Below, piece after piece: positions 8,932 through 16,562 of a DNA stretch of 64,000 nt. The stretch spans positions 9,478 through 73,477 of the forward strand of contig JBQNCA010000008.1 in NCBI GenBank assembly GCA_052169645.1, given 5' to 3'. The stretch's first letter is position 1, and the number at the start of each line of letters is the position of its first letter. The position numbers and the translations under genes were made by a program. Under the pieces are notes generated by a model. The model did not search any database, was not told where the DNA came from, and saw nothing but the letters and a program-made list of their open reading frames with translations. Source of the DNA: JAIKWW01 sp052169645 (GTDB taxonomy: Bacteria; Bacillota; Clostridia; Peptostreptococcales; Anaerovoracaceae).

Positions 8932-9627
8932 TTAATCACGTCTGCCGCTTACCAGCATTATAAAATATAAAAGCTGAGACAAAGAAACTGCAAGCGCTGC
9001 AACATAGGTCATTGCGGCAGCTGTCAACACCTTTTTAGCATCCCCAAGCTCATTTCTGTCGAGGATTCCGTACTCGTCTATGGTTACAAGCGCTCGTCGA
9101 CTTGCATTTATTTCTACCGGCAAAGTTACCAGCTGAAACAAGGTGCTCAGTGCAAATAACGCCACTCCCACATAAGCAACAATTAAAAAAACATGACTTA
9201 GTGATGCCAATATAACTCCTCCAATGATCAAAGGCACCGAGATGCCGGCTCCGAAGTTCGTCAGAGGAATTATAGCCATCCTGATTTTTATCGGAGCATA
9301 GCCTACAGCATGCTGTATAGCATGCCCTACTTCATGACATGCCACTCCGACTGCTGCGGTAGATGTACTGCTGTAGGTCGAATCCGACAGATTTACCACA
9401 TTGGTTCTCGGATCGAAATGGTCTGTCAACTCTCCCGATACCTTATTAACTCTCACATTCTGCAAACCGTTTGCATCCAAAACCCGTCTGGCTGCTTCAG
9501 CCCCGCTTATTCCTCTGCTGTTACGGCGCTTCGAATACTTATTAAACGTGCTTTTAACACCTGCACTTGCAATCATCGCAAGTATAATAGCGGGCAATAC
9601 CAATATAATATATGTATAATCAAACAT
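8932..9627 (-). CDS. YugP-like zinc membrane metallopeptidase
   Basis: This is a membrane zinc-dependent peptidase of the YugP/Zn_peptidase_2 family. The motif HEVGHAIQH (HExxH) is present in the middle of the protein, with an N-terminal membrane segment and three hydrophobic segments in the C-terminal half. Family substrates are not established. An open frame extends to 9663, but the ATG at 9627 has AAGGAG seven bases upstream while the ATG at 9633 sits one base after it, so 9627 is the better start (about 231 residues). It is probably co-transcribed with mnmA. Confidence 0.88.
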   Translation of the reverse strand: MFDYTYIILVLPAIILAMIASAGVKSTFNKYSKRRNSRGISGAEAARRVLDANGLQNVRVNKVSGELTDHFDPRTNVVNLSDSTYSSTSTAAVGVACHEVGHAIQHAVGYAPIKIRMAIIPLTNFGAGISVPLIIGGVILASLSHVFLIVAYVGVALFALSTLFQLVTLPVEINASRRALVTIDEYGILDRNELGDAKKVLTAAAMTYVAALAVSLSQLLYFIMLVSGRRD

Positions 9628-9950
9628 ATTCATTCTCCTTTTCGTTTTTAATATATATTCCATTATAGTACAGCTTTTAAACCGACATCAAATATTTTAA
9701 ATAAAGAAAAAAGACCTTCATCCCGATGCTTTCACCGAGAATTCAGCCTTCTCAATAAACTTTCTCATAACATATTGTCGGCTTCACAGCTTATACTTTA
9801 TCTTATATATATAAATATTACGTGAAGCTTATATGTGGATTTTGTTTTTCCTCCTACGGCAGGGCGTTATATTTTGCTTCTTCGCAGATTACGAACCGCT
9901 CCGGTGCAATTTTGTTTTCCAATTACAGCGGAAAATCATGCTCTACATGA
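9628..9950. other. Intergenic region with peptidase promoter and hairpins
   Basis: On the minus strand, TTGATG (9691-9686) and TATAAT (9667-9662), 18 bases apart, fit a promoter for the peptidase-mnmA pair, about 35 bases before the start. A GCTTCAC/GTGAAGC repeat with a long AT-rich loop lies at about 9781-9829. A TTTTCC/GGAAAA repeat lies at about 9915-9935. I found no small ORF with a ribosome binding site. Confidence 0.5.
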
Positions 9951-9952
9951 TT
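9934..9952 (-). terminator. Hairpin overlapping the stop of the small protein gene
   Basis: AATCATG (9934-9940) and CATGATT (9946-9952) form a 7-bp stem with a 5-base loop, followed on the minus strand by TTTCC. It overlaps the stop codon of the 73-residue protein and may end the carbonic anhydrase operon. Confidence 0.45.
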
Positions 9953-10172
9953 AAAATTTATAAACAAGAGTCTTTCCTTCATCTGCAAGCTCCGTAGTCC
10001 CGCCGAGCTTGAAAATTTCAGCCGCAATATAGTCCGTCACCTGAGAATCGGCTTCTTCTAGGGTGAAAAAAAATCCTTTTGCACCGCACGGCGCATGCAA
10101 AGCCGCATCCACCCCGAACTTTTCCAGAGCTTCACGTCTTATTTTATCCGCATCAATTATCGTAATATTCAT
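9951..10172 (-). CDS. Small protein, possibly RDAC-like
   Basis: A 73-residue soluble protein with a single cysteine in LHAPCGAKGFFF. I do not recognise it with certainty. The pattern of a short helix, a beta strand ending in His-x2-(D/P)-Cys-Gly-Ala, and a C-terminal helix-strand resembles small clostridial proteins called the RDAC family, whose function is unknown. It begins 35 bases after the carbonic anhydrase stop, so the two are probably one operon. Whether it acts on CO2/bicarbonate metabolism is open. Confidence 0.6.
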   Translation of the reverse strand: MNITIIDADKIRREALEKFGVDAALHAPCGAKGFFFTLEEADSQVTDYIAAEIFKLGGTTELADEGKTLVYKF

Positions 10173-10207
10173 ATCTAAACTCCTATAATGCTCCTATAGC
10201 ACTTTTA

Positions 10208-10783
10208 CTAATCTAAAAACTCCACCTTCCCGTTCTCAATATTATATATTGCCCCGATAACTTCAACATAATCAGTATTATCATCAATATCCAAAGCTTT
10301 CTTTACAGCGCTCACGGTATTTTTTACATTCAAGACGCAAACCTTGTATTCGTCGGTTTCCTCACCTGCCGCTTCTCTTATTGTCTTGGTAATATAGCCT
10401 ATATATTTTTTCCCGTCAGAGTTCTTTATTGCTGCCGATACGGCGCCGCATCCCGTATGTCCCAGAACAACGGCAAGCCTTACTCCCAATACATCCGCAG
10501 CATATTCCAAGCTGCCCAGCAGATGCTCCGACACCACATTCCCCGCAGTTCTCATAACGAACAGATCTCCTATCCCTGCCGAGAAAATACTCTCCGGTAT
10601 AACTCTCGAATCGGCGCAACCTAATATTGCCGCATACGGAGTTTGGCCCTCCGATGCGGTCAACTCCCGAAGCCACGGTGAAACCGCGGCTCCATTTGCA
10701 TTAGCGGATAAATATCTGATATTTCCGTTTTTCAGAAGCTTCAACGCTTCCGTTGCGGATACAAATGCAGTATTATTTTCCAT
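10208..10783 (-). CDS. Beta-class carbonic anhydrase
   Basis: Interconverts CO2 and bicarbonate using zinc. The signatures of the beta class are visible: LGCADSRVIPE (zinc Cys plus the Asp-Arg dyad) and GHTGCGAV (zinc His and Cys). Length, 191 residues, is normal for a short bacterial form. A good purine-rich site precedes the ATG. It begins 54 bases downstream of the LiaF-like gene on the same strand, but a promoter break there is possible. A small cysteine protein gene follows it. Confidence 0.95.
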   Translation of the reverse strand: MENNTAFVSATEALKLLKNGNIRYLSANANGAAVSPWLRELTASEGQTPYAAILGCADSRVIPESIFSAGIGDLFVMRTAGNVVSEHLLGSLEYAADVLGVRLAVVLGHTGCGAVSAAIKNSDGKKYIGYITKTIREAAGEETDEYKVCVLNVKNTVSAVKKALDIDDNTDYVEVIGAIYNIENGKVEFLD

Positions 10784-10836
10784 CTTAACCTCCCGTGTAA
10801 AACGCTGCCTTTTTTCAAATATTTATCCTTACTATA

Positions 10837-11151
10837 CTATAAAATAAGACCGTTTTTCAAAATAAATTCCAAGCAGAGCTCTGCGGCTCCCATAGCCATA
10901 GCAAACAGTGTCATTATGATTACAAGAAATATCGCCGTTTTATCATATATAAATTTTCTTGAAAGAAAATTTGAAACGAGCAATTCTATACCCAATCCTA
11001 TAAGTATGCACGGCCACAGCTTGAGTATGAATTCAAAGCTTATCGCTTTAAATGTGAAATGCAGTACAAACAATATTCCCGTTGCAACGAGGCTCAGTCC
11101 GCCGGTTACAGTTCCTACACGGTGTTCCTTTATTACTTTATTTTTCTCCAT
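10837..11151 (-). CDS. LiaI/LiaF-like small membrane protein
   Basis: About 105 residues, with three to four hydrophobic segments built like the LiaF transmembrane domain: GTVTGGLSLVATGILFVL, then LWPCILIGLGIELLV, then a C-terminal hydrophobic stretch. In Bacilli, LiaF-type proteins modulate envelope-stress signalling. The ATG at 11151 is chosen because the preceding gene's end supplies a GGAG site; an upstream in-frame start at 11166 is less likely. It overlaps the 268-residue membrane protein gene by 14 bases and is the last gene of the ECF sigma operon. Confidence 0.75.
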   Translation of the reverse strand: MEKNKVIKEHRVGTVTGGLSLVATGILFVLHFTFKAISFEFILKLWPCILIGLGIELLVSNFLSRKFIYDKTAIFLVIIMTLFAMAMGAAELCLEFILKNGLIL

Positions 11152-11944
11152 GCTCCGCCTCCTCATTATTATCTATGCACTCGTCCGCATCCTCGTCGGA
11201 AACTTCATACTTTTCAATTTCATCAAGCTCATCCGCATTTATAACAGTTCCGTCATTTTCCGTACTCTCCGATTCCGGACGAATTTCCGTCTCGGCACTG
11301 TCTGATTCTTCAGAAACCTCATATCCGCACGATTCCTCCGAAGCTTCTTTCTCAGCATCGGAAGCTTCAACAGTTTCCGCCTCAATTAAAGTATCGGAAA
11401 AGCATATTCTTTCCAAATCGTCAGCTTCAAAAATTTCCCGTTTCTTTCCCTTTATCAATTTTATTCCTATAAATATAATCAACAGAGAAAATATAATTTC
11501 AGGTATACGGCTTGTCACCCAGTAAAAATCGTTTCTGTATCCGTTCGGAATAAACAGATCTATAGACGGTATAAGCTCATGCCACAGCAGAATGATTCCT
11601 ACAGCTATTAAAATTCCGGCAATACAATTTCGCTTTGTCTTTGATGCAAATTTTATTTGATGATTTTCGGAAAAATCTCTCCATATATAATCGTCTTCTA
11701 TTCTTCGGAAATCCTCATCATCCGCAGCCCTGATATTGATCGCATGAAAAAATGCGTAAAACCATATCATACAGCTGATACATAACAAGCTTTCCATTCC
11801 CAACGCAAATGCAATAAACAATGTTATGATAAACATTGCCATAAGGCTAATTCCGAGCTTCATAAAGCCCATATACATTTCTGCACATCCGGGTATAAAT
11901 GAAAACAGAAATGCAAATAATTTATTTTTCTTCTTAGGTTTCAT
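11138..11944 (-). CDS. Membrane protein of the ECF sigma operon, with acidic C-terminal tail
   Basis: 268 residues. The N-terminal 90 residues (FAFLFSFIPGCAEMYMGFMKLG onward, with hydrophobic segments to about 65) resemble TM2-like domains. Two further hydrophobic segments near 110-130 and 145-160 contain the LIAVGIILLWHELIPSID pattern also seen in LiaI/LiaF-like proteins. The last 80 residues are strongly acidic (Glu, Ser, Asp). I do not assign a function. It lies 15 bases after the putative anti-sigma gene and overlaps the LiaF-like gene, so the four genes appear to be one unit. Confidence 0.7.
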   Translation of the reverse strand: MKPKKKNKLFAFLFSFIPGCAEMYMGFMKLGISLMAMFIITLFIAFALGMESLLCISCMIWFYAFFHAINIRAADDEDFRRIEDDYIWRDFSENHQIKFASKTKRNCIAGILIAVGIILLWHELIPSIDLFIPNGYRNDFYWVTSRIPEIIFSLLIIFIGIKLIKGKKREIFEADDLERICFSDTLIEAETVEASDAEKEASEESCGYEVSEESDSAETEIRPESESTENDGTVINADELDEIEKYEVSDEDADECIDNNEEAEHGEK

Positions 11945-11959
11945 TTTTCATCCTCACCT

Positions 11960-12364
11960 TTACTTAAAATTTATAATTTTTTCTATTCTGTTAAATATAC
12001 CAAAGCTGTCATTGTTTTCAGGAATATCGAAATTTTTATTGTCTTTGATATATTTTTCATATTTTAATACAGGATCAATTCTTGCATTTATACCTGTATA
12101 ATTATCCGATATGTATCCCGGCAGGACAAACATCAATGCTATAGCTGCAACCGCTGATGCAATCACCCTAAAGCAATAATTCCTGAATTCAAGAACCTTG
12201 TCTCTTTCTTTTGAAACTTTTGATTCAACCGAATTTTGTTTTTCAGAAAGCTTTAAAACAGTTTCTTCTTTTAAATAAGCAGGAGCGGATACCATTTCAG
12301 AAGCTTCTATTTCAAGAATGAGCGCATCAAGCTCCGCATCGGAAAGATAATTATTTTTATTCAT
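11960..12364 (-). CDS. Putative membrane-anchored anti-sigma factor
   Basis: 134 residues. A hydrophilic N-terminal half (about 1-65) is followed by one membrane segment at about 66-86 (VIASAVAAIALMFVLPGYI) and a short extracytoplasmic C-terminal part. It overlaps the 3' end of the ECF sigma gene by 8 bases. That arrangement and topology are those of anti-sigma factors, but I see no zinc-binding HxxxCxxC motif, so the call rests on context. Confidence 0.65.
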   Translation of the reverse strand: MNKNNYLSDAELDALILEIEASEMVSAPAYLKEETVLKLSEKQNSVESKVSKERDKVLEFRNYCFRVIASAVAAIALMFVLPGYISDNYTGINARIDPVLKYEKYIKDNKNFDIPENNDSFGIFNRIEKIINFK

Positions 12365-12890
12365 CGTGGGAAATCAGCTCCTTTCTGTCATATTGTTTTC
12401 TAAGCAATTCCCGTGCTCTGTATATCCTTGTCTGCACGGTTTTAATGCTCAACTTTAAGCTGTCCGAGATTTCCTTAGCACTGCGAGCTCTTATAAAATA
12501 CAGCTCGGCAACCTCTCTGTAAGTCTCCGGCAAAGCTCTGCAGCGCTTTGCCAACTCTTCCATAATTTCTTTGTTCAGCACCTTTTGCAACGGTTCCTGC
12601 TGTTCGGACACGACAATATCCTGAAATTGCTCCTCTGTCGCAATCACCGTTCTTCGTGCCGCCGCCCTTTGATAATCTATACATCTATTGCTCGCTATCC
12701 GGCACAGCCATGCCTTTTCCGATCCTCCTGCAAAGCTCGCTTCATTCTCATAAGCAGAGATAAAGGTTTCCTGCGTTATATCCTCCGCTGTGAAATAATC
12801 TCCCGTAAGCTTCAGACAAATGGAAAAAATCAGATTTTGATATTGATTGATAAGCCTTATCAAATTTTCTTTTCGATCTATTTTTTCCAC
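12357..12890 (-). CDS. ECF-type RNA polymerase sigma factor (SigW/SigX-like)
   Basis: 177 residues, with region 2 (NLIFSICLKLTGDYFTAEDITQ core, then RIASNRCIDYQR) and region 4 (LPETYREVAELYFI, then SAKEISDSLKLSIKTVQTRIYR helix-turn-helix). ECF factors of this type respond to envelope stress. The start is odd. The only in-frame GTG (12890-12888) abuts the G-rich Shine-Dalgarno directly. An ATA three codons later (12881-12879) is properly spaced behind GGGGGTGG. Either choice would give weak or unusual initiation. The next gene overlaps it. A matching ECF promoter lies in the divergent intergenic region, before the phospholipid operon. Confidence 0.92.
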   Translation of the reverse strand: MEKIDRKENLIRLINQYQNLIFSICLKLTGDYFTAEDITQETFISAYENEASFAGGSEKAWLCRIASNRCIDYQRAAARRTVIATEEQFQDIVVSEQQEPLQKVLNKEIMEELAKRCRALPETYREVAELYFIRARSAKEISDSLKLSIKTVQTRIYRARELLRKQYDRKELISHDE

Positions 12891-13348
12891 CCCCTTTTAA
12901 AGCTTTCTATAATATAGAACGAAACAGTCGAGCTTAAGTCTTCAATATATTTAAAAATTTTTTCATTATATAAAATATTTTCAATATACAACGCTATTTC
13001 AATTCTCACCCTATATTTACAAATTCTTATGTACTCTCAAATACTTTTTTCGCTTTTCATCAAAAAATTATATTATTCTTTTTAAACTGAAATTTCTTCG
13101 GAAATTTATCTATTTTACTTACATATTAATGTATTTTGCTATTTTATCCCGACCTCTAATTTGATACAATCTATTTCGGGAATGATTTCTATAAAATTAA
13201 ATTTATATACATTTAATTTTGAAACAAAGCTTAACATCCCTCGTATTCAATATTGATTTAAGTTTCATGATGTATATTTATTATTAATAGCATCAGATTA
13301 TTATTCATACAGACAACGTACGAAACTTACAGCTAAGGAGGCCGGTTT
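12891..13348. other. Divergent AT-rich regulatory region between sigma operon and lipid operon
   Basis: It holds the ECF promoter at 13220-13245 and a hairpin AAATTTC (13090-13096), TTCG loop, GAAATTT (13101-13107), which forms a C(UUCG)G-type tetraloop. TGAAAC also occurs on the minus strand at 13267-13262, but no CGTA or CGTC follows at 16 bases, so autoregulation of the sigma gene is not shown. I see no gene. Confidence 0.6.
13220..13245 (+). promoter_or_regulatory. ECF sigma-type promoter of the TVP38-pssA-psd operon
   Basis: TGAAAC (13220-13225), then exactly 16 bases, then CGTA (13242-13245). This matches the Bacillus SigW-type consensus TGAAAC-N16-CGTA. It lies about 100 bases before the GTG start of the TVP38-like gene and 330 bases from the divergently oriented ECF sigma gene, the obvious candidate to read it. 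Confidence 0.7.
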
Positions 13349-13906
13349 GTGAATAAAAAAATTCGTATAGCTGCGATACTTTTACTGCTTACAGCAGCAG
13401 TGCTTGTTATCCAAGATTTTTTTAATCAAAAAATCACCTCTGTAGAGGATCTTCAAATATATATAAAAGGCTTCGGCATAGCAGCTCCTCTTATCCTTAT
13501 TGCATTTCAGGCATTTCAGGTAGTAATTCCCGTAGTTCCGGGATATTTGGGTTGTGCCGCCGGTGCTCTTGCACTCGGAAGTGTTACAGGATTTTGGTGT
13601 AACTATATAGGTATTACTTGCGGCTCGATTATTGCCTATTTTTTAGCGAGAAAATTCGGCATAGATATCGTGCTTACTCTTTTTTCAAAAAAACAATATG
13701 ATAAATTCAGCAAACGCATAGAAAAAAGTAAATCTTACGATCGGTTTCTTTTTGTCGCAACACTGCTGCCTTTGTTTCCGGACGATTTTCTTTGCTATTT
13801 TTCCGGACTTATCGCTATGGACAAAAAGAAGTTTTTATGGATAATATTTCTGGGAAAGCCTTGGTGTATACTTGCGTACAGCCTCATATTCGGTCTGATT
13901 CAGTAA
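13349..13906 (+). CDS. TVP38/TMEM64-family (VTT/DedA-like) membrane protein
   Basis: 185 residues with an N-terminal membrane segment and the VTT domain core: FQAFQVVIPVVPGYLGCAAGALALG followed by a GxxxGSxxAYFLAR-like block (CGSIIAYFLARKFG) and a C-terminal LPLFPDDFLCYFSGL. Members of this superfamily move or scramble phospholipids; the substrate here is not shown. The start is GTG behind AAGGAGG. It is the first gene of a three-gene operon with pssA and psd, 14 bases before pssA. In Bacillus subtilis the pssA-psd operon likewise carries a DedA-family gene (ybfM) and is under ECF sigma-X control. Confidence 0.9.
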   Translation: MNKKIRIAAILLLLTAAVLVIQDFFNQKITSVEDLQIYIKGFGIAAPLILIAFQAFQVVIPVVPGYLGCAAGALALGSVTGFWCNYIGITCGSIIAYFLARKFGIDIVLTLFSKKQYDKFSKRIEKSKSYDRFLFVATLLPLFPDDFLCYFSGLIAMDKKKFLWIIFLGKPWCILAYSLIFGLIQ

Positions 13907-13920
13907 AGGAGATATAGCTT

Positions 13921-14547
13921 ATGAGAAAAAAAATAGGGTATTACGATTATACCGTAATACTCACATATTGCGGAATGTTGTTCGCCTTTTGCGGGATATT
14001 GGCGGCAATAAATAAAAATTATCTGTCAGCCATATTCTGTCTGCTCGTTGCGGGCGTATGCGATATGTTTGACGGAACTATAGCTTCCACAAAAAAGATC
14101 CGCTCAAAAAGTGAAAAGCGATTCGGCATACAGATTGACTCATTAAGCGATCTTATAAGCTTCGGCGTATTACCCGGCATATTTGTTTACATGATTTCCG
14201 GAAAATCTTGGGTTACAGCAATCATTTCTTCATTATTTGTTTTATGTGCACTCATTCGCCTTGCTTATTTCAACGTATTGGAGGAAGAACGCCAGTCGCA
14301 TACCGCAGAACATCGCAAGACCTATCTCGGAGTTCCCGTGACAACCGTCGCATTGCTCCTGCCTGTGATATACCTGATTTACAGCTTGGGATTATGCGAT
14401 ATTCCTATGATGTTTCCCGCACTTCTGCTTATTATGGGAACAGGCTTCCTGCTTCCTGTAGAAATAAAGAAACCGGGAAAAGCAAAAAAAGCATGTATAA
14501 TAGCCTTCGGGCTGTTTGAAGCCTTTAGTCTCATAATATTTTTATAA
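13921..14547 (+). CDS. pssA: CDP-diacylglycerol-serine O-phosphatidyltransferase
   Basis: Makes phosphatidylserine from CDP-diacylglycerol and serine at the membrane. The CDP-alcohol phosphatidyltransferase motif DGx2A(x)n...Gx3Dx3D is visible in MFDGTIAS and GIQIDSLSD. At the usual Arg position of the motif there is Ser. Six hydrophobic segments fill the 208 residues. A GGAG site precedes the ATG. The next gene, psd, uses the product, so the operon makes phosphatidylethanolamine. Confidence 0.94.
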   Translation: MRKKIGYYDYTVILTYCGMLFAFCGILAAINKNYLSAIFCLLVAGVCDMFDGTIASTKKIRSKSEKRFGIQIDSLSDLISFGVLPGIFVYMISGKSWVTAIISSLFVLCALIRLAYFNVLEEERQSHTAEHRKTYLGVPVTTVALLLPVIYLIYSLGLCDIPMMFPALLLIMGTGFLLPVEIKKPGKAKKACIIAFGLFEAFSLIIFL

Positions 14548-14562
14548 TAGGAGCACCCGCTT

Positions 14563-15444
14563 ATGAAAGATTCGATTTCATTACGATTTTTATACAGGAC
14601 TGTAATAGGCAGAGCAATTTTAAAGCTTCTCATAAATCCGGCAGTATCCAAGCCTGCCGGATTTCTTTTATCCACAAGGTTTTCCAAGCTGTTTATTCCG
14701 CATTTCATAAAGAAAAATAATATAGATTTGACAGATATTGAGATCCCCTTCGGAGGCTTCGGTTCTTTCAACGATTTCTTTACGAGAATTCGCAAATCCC
14801 CCATTCCCAAGCCCGCAGCTTCTCAGCTGATAAGCCCCTGTGAAGGCTTCCTTACTCCTTTGGAAATCAGAAATGACATCATATTGGATATCAAAAATAC
14901 AAGCTATTCCCTATCGGATTTACTGAAGGATGATAAGCTCGCTGAAGCATTCGAAAACGGTACGGCTCTGATCTTTCGTTTAACACCTGCAAACTATCAC
15001 CGCTACTGCTATTCTGCCGACGGGAATATACGCCGCCACGAAAAGCTTTCCGGCAAGCTTCACTGTGTACGCCCCGTTGCGCTCCGAACCCTGCCTGTAT
15101 TTGTGCAGAACAGCCGTGAATATCAGCTTATAGAAAGCGATAGCTTCGGCTCAATTATCCAAATGGAGGTCGGGGCACTTATGGTCGGAAAAATTTCAAA
15201 TTACATATCGGAAGCTCAAAATCAAAGAGTCCTTGCCGGAGAAGAAAAAGGTTATTTTGAATTCGGCGGTTCTACCATCATACTGCTGTTTCAACAGGGC
15301 GCTGTTTCTATAAAAAAAGATTTGTTCGATCGCAAAGATGCATTTGATGAAATCCCTGTGCAAATAGGTGAAATCTTAGCTGATGCAGGAATGTTCAGTC
15401 AAAGTATCACAGAAAACACAGTGTCTTCACCTCGTTCGCTTTGA
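14563..15444 (+). CDS. psd: Phosphatidylserine decarboxylase proenzyme
   Basis: Decarboxylates phosphatidylserine to phosphatidylethanolamine using a pyruvoyl group formed by self-cleavage. The cleavage motif is FGGST, with Gly236-Ser237 as the expected scissile bond. Other family blocks are FNDFFTR near residue 69, SPCEG, and RLTPANYHRYCY. Length, 293 residues, is normal for the longer clostridial type. The last 46 bases overlap the 3' end of the histidine kinase gene on the opposite strand. The ATG has a GGAG site. Confidence 0.95.
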   Translation: MKDSISLRFLYRTVIGRAILKLLINPAVSKPAGFLLSTRFSKLFIPHFIKKNNIDLTDIEIPFGGFGSFNDFFTRIRKSPIPKPAASQLISPCEGFLTPLEIRNDIILDIKNTSYSLSDLLKDDKLAEAFENGTALIFRLTPANYHRYCYSADGNIRRHEKLSGKLHCVRPVALRTLPVFVQNSREYQLIESDSFGSIIQMEVGALMVGKISNYISEAQNQRVLAGEEKGYFEFGGSTIILLFQQGAVSIKKDLFDRKDAFDEIPVQIGEILADAGMFSQSITENTVSSPRSL

Positions 15445-16562
15445 ACCGAAATTTCTCCCTTATGGCGCAGGACTATCGCCTTTGCGATTGCCAGTCCCAA
15501 ACCGAAGGATTCTCCTTTTCTTGAACTGTCCGTAGTATAGAATCTGTCAAAAATATGCTCTATTTCATCCTCGGATATTCCCTCTCCGCTGTTTGACACC
15601 TTTAAAATTTTGTAATCCCCGTTCCTTTCGAGCGACAGTTCGATATTGCCGTTCTCATCGGCATTTTTTACGGCATTATCTATAAGCAATGCAATCAGCT
15701 GTTTTATCTGATCCTCACTTCCCGTCATTTGAAGTTCCGGTTTTATCCGATAGCTGAAATTTAAATTATTTTCAAATACTACACTCTCGTAGGTTAAAGC
15801 AATTTCCTCCACCGCATCTGACAGGCTGAATCTTGTCATATCGGAATCGTCTGCACTCTCTTCAATCTTCGATAGAGTCAACAGCCTTTTTATCAATCTG
15901 TCCATACGTTCAGTTTCTGAAATAATATGCTCTATATGGCGATTCTCTCCGAATTCGGCTTTCAATGCCTCAGCATTTATGCTTATCGCACTTAGCGGGG
16001 TTTTTAATTCATGACTGGCATCTGCAATAAATTGCTTTTCCCTTAAAATTTCCTTTTGTGCAGGCTCCATAACGAATCCTGAAAGATATATGCAAATAAT
16101 CAATAAAAGCGCCAGTCCCGATATTATGAGCGCTACACCTGACAGTCCTTCATACAGCTGATTACCTGAGGATTCCGTATTTGCCACAAAAATTATAATA
16201 TTGCCGTCGCCCATATTTCTTTTGGTAAATATATATTGACCTATACTGTATTCATCTTCATCGGCATCCACCATTTCCATAATAATATTCTTCGGCAATT
16301 TTTCAGCATTTTCTCCAAATGCACGAGATTCCTGTATATTCCGATTTTTATCGACTGTAATCTCATATATGGTGTCATTCCTTATCCCCGACTTTAAATC
16401 CGTCCCTGACTTATTGTCGGCAATCCATTCCAATAAGCTCAGAGTATCCTCTTCAAACCAATAGCTGTTATATAAATGACTTCCCGTTAGCAGCAGTCCG
16501 AATACCACTATCATTAACAACATGGTTATGCTGACAAACTTCATTCTCAGCTTTTTAAGCAT
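15399..16562 (-). CDS. Sensor histidine kinase (two-component system)
   Basis: 387 residues. Membrane segments at about 9-29 and 142-164 frame a small extracytoplasmic sensor domain. I see no clear HAMP domain. The H-box is ADASHELKTPLSAI with phosphoacceptor His184. The N-box (LLIDNAVKNA), G1 (SNSGEGIS), F-box (FDRFYTTD) and G2 (GFGLGLAIAK) follow. It overlaps its response regulator gene by 8 bases. Its C-terminal coding end overlaps psd on the other strand by 46 bases. The position beside an ECF/phospholipid island suggests an envelope signal; this is inference. Confidence 0.95.
   Translation of the reverse strand: MLKKLRMKFVSITMLLMIVVFGLLLTGSHLYNSYWFEEDTLSLLEWIADNKSGTDLKSGIRNDTIYEITVDKNRNIQESRAFGENAEKLPKNIIMEMVDADEDEYSIGQYIFTKRNMGDGNIIIFVANTESSGNQLYEGLSGVALIISGLALLLIICIYLSGFVMEPAQKEILREKQFIADASHELKTPLSAISINAEALKAEFGENRHIEHIISETERMDRLIKRLLTLSKIEESADDSDMTRFSLSDAVEEIALTYESVVFENNLNFSYRIKPELQMTGSEDQIKQLIALLIDNAVKNADENGNIELSLERNGDYKILKVSNSGEGISEDEIEHIFDRFYTTDSSRKGESFGLGLAIAKAIVLRHKGEISVQSERGEDTVFSVIL

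Noticed and set aside
13242..13267. Mirror-image ECF promoter for the sigma operon (TGAAAC on the minus strand at 13267-13262)
   Set aside because: At 16 bases the sequence is TACG rather than CGTA or CGTC, and the site is about 370 bases from the sigma gene; not enough to claim autoregulation.
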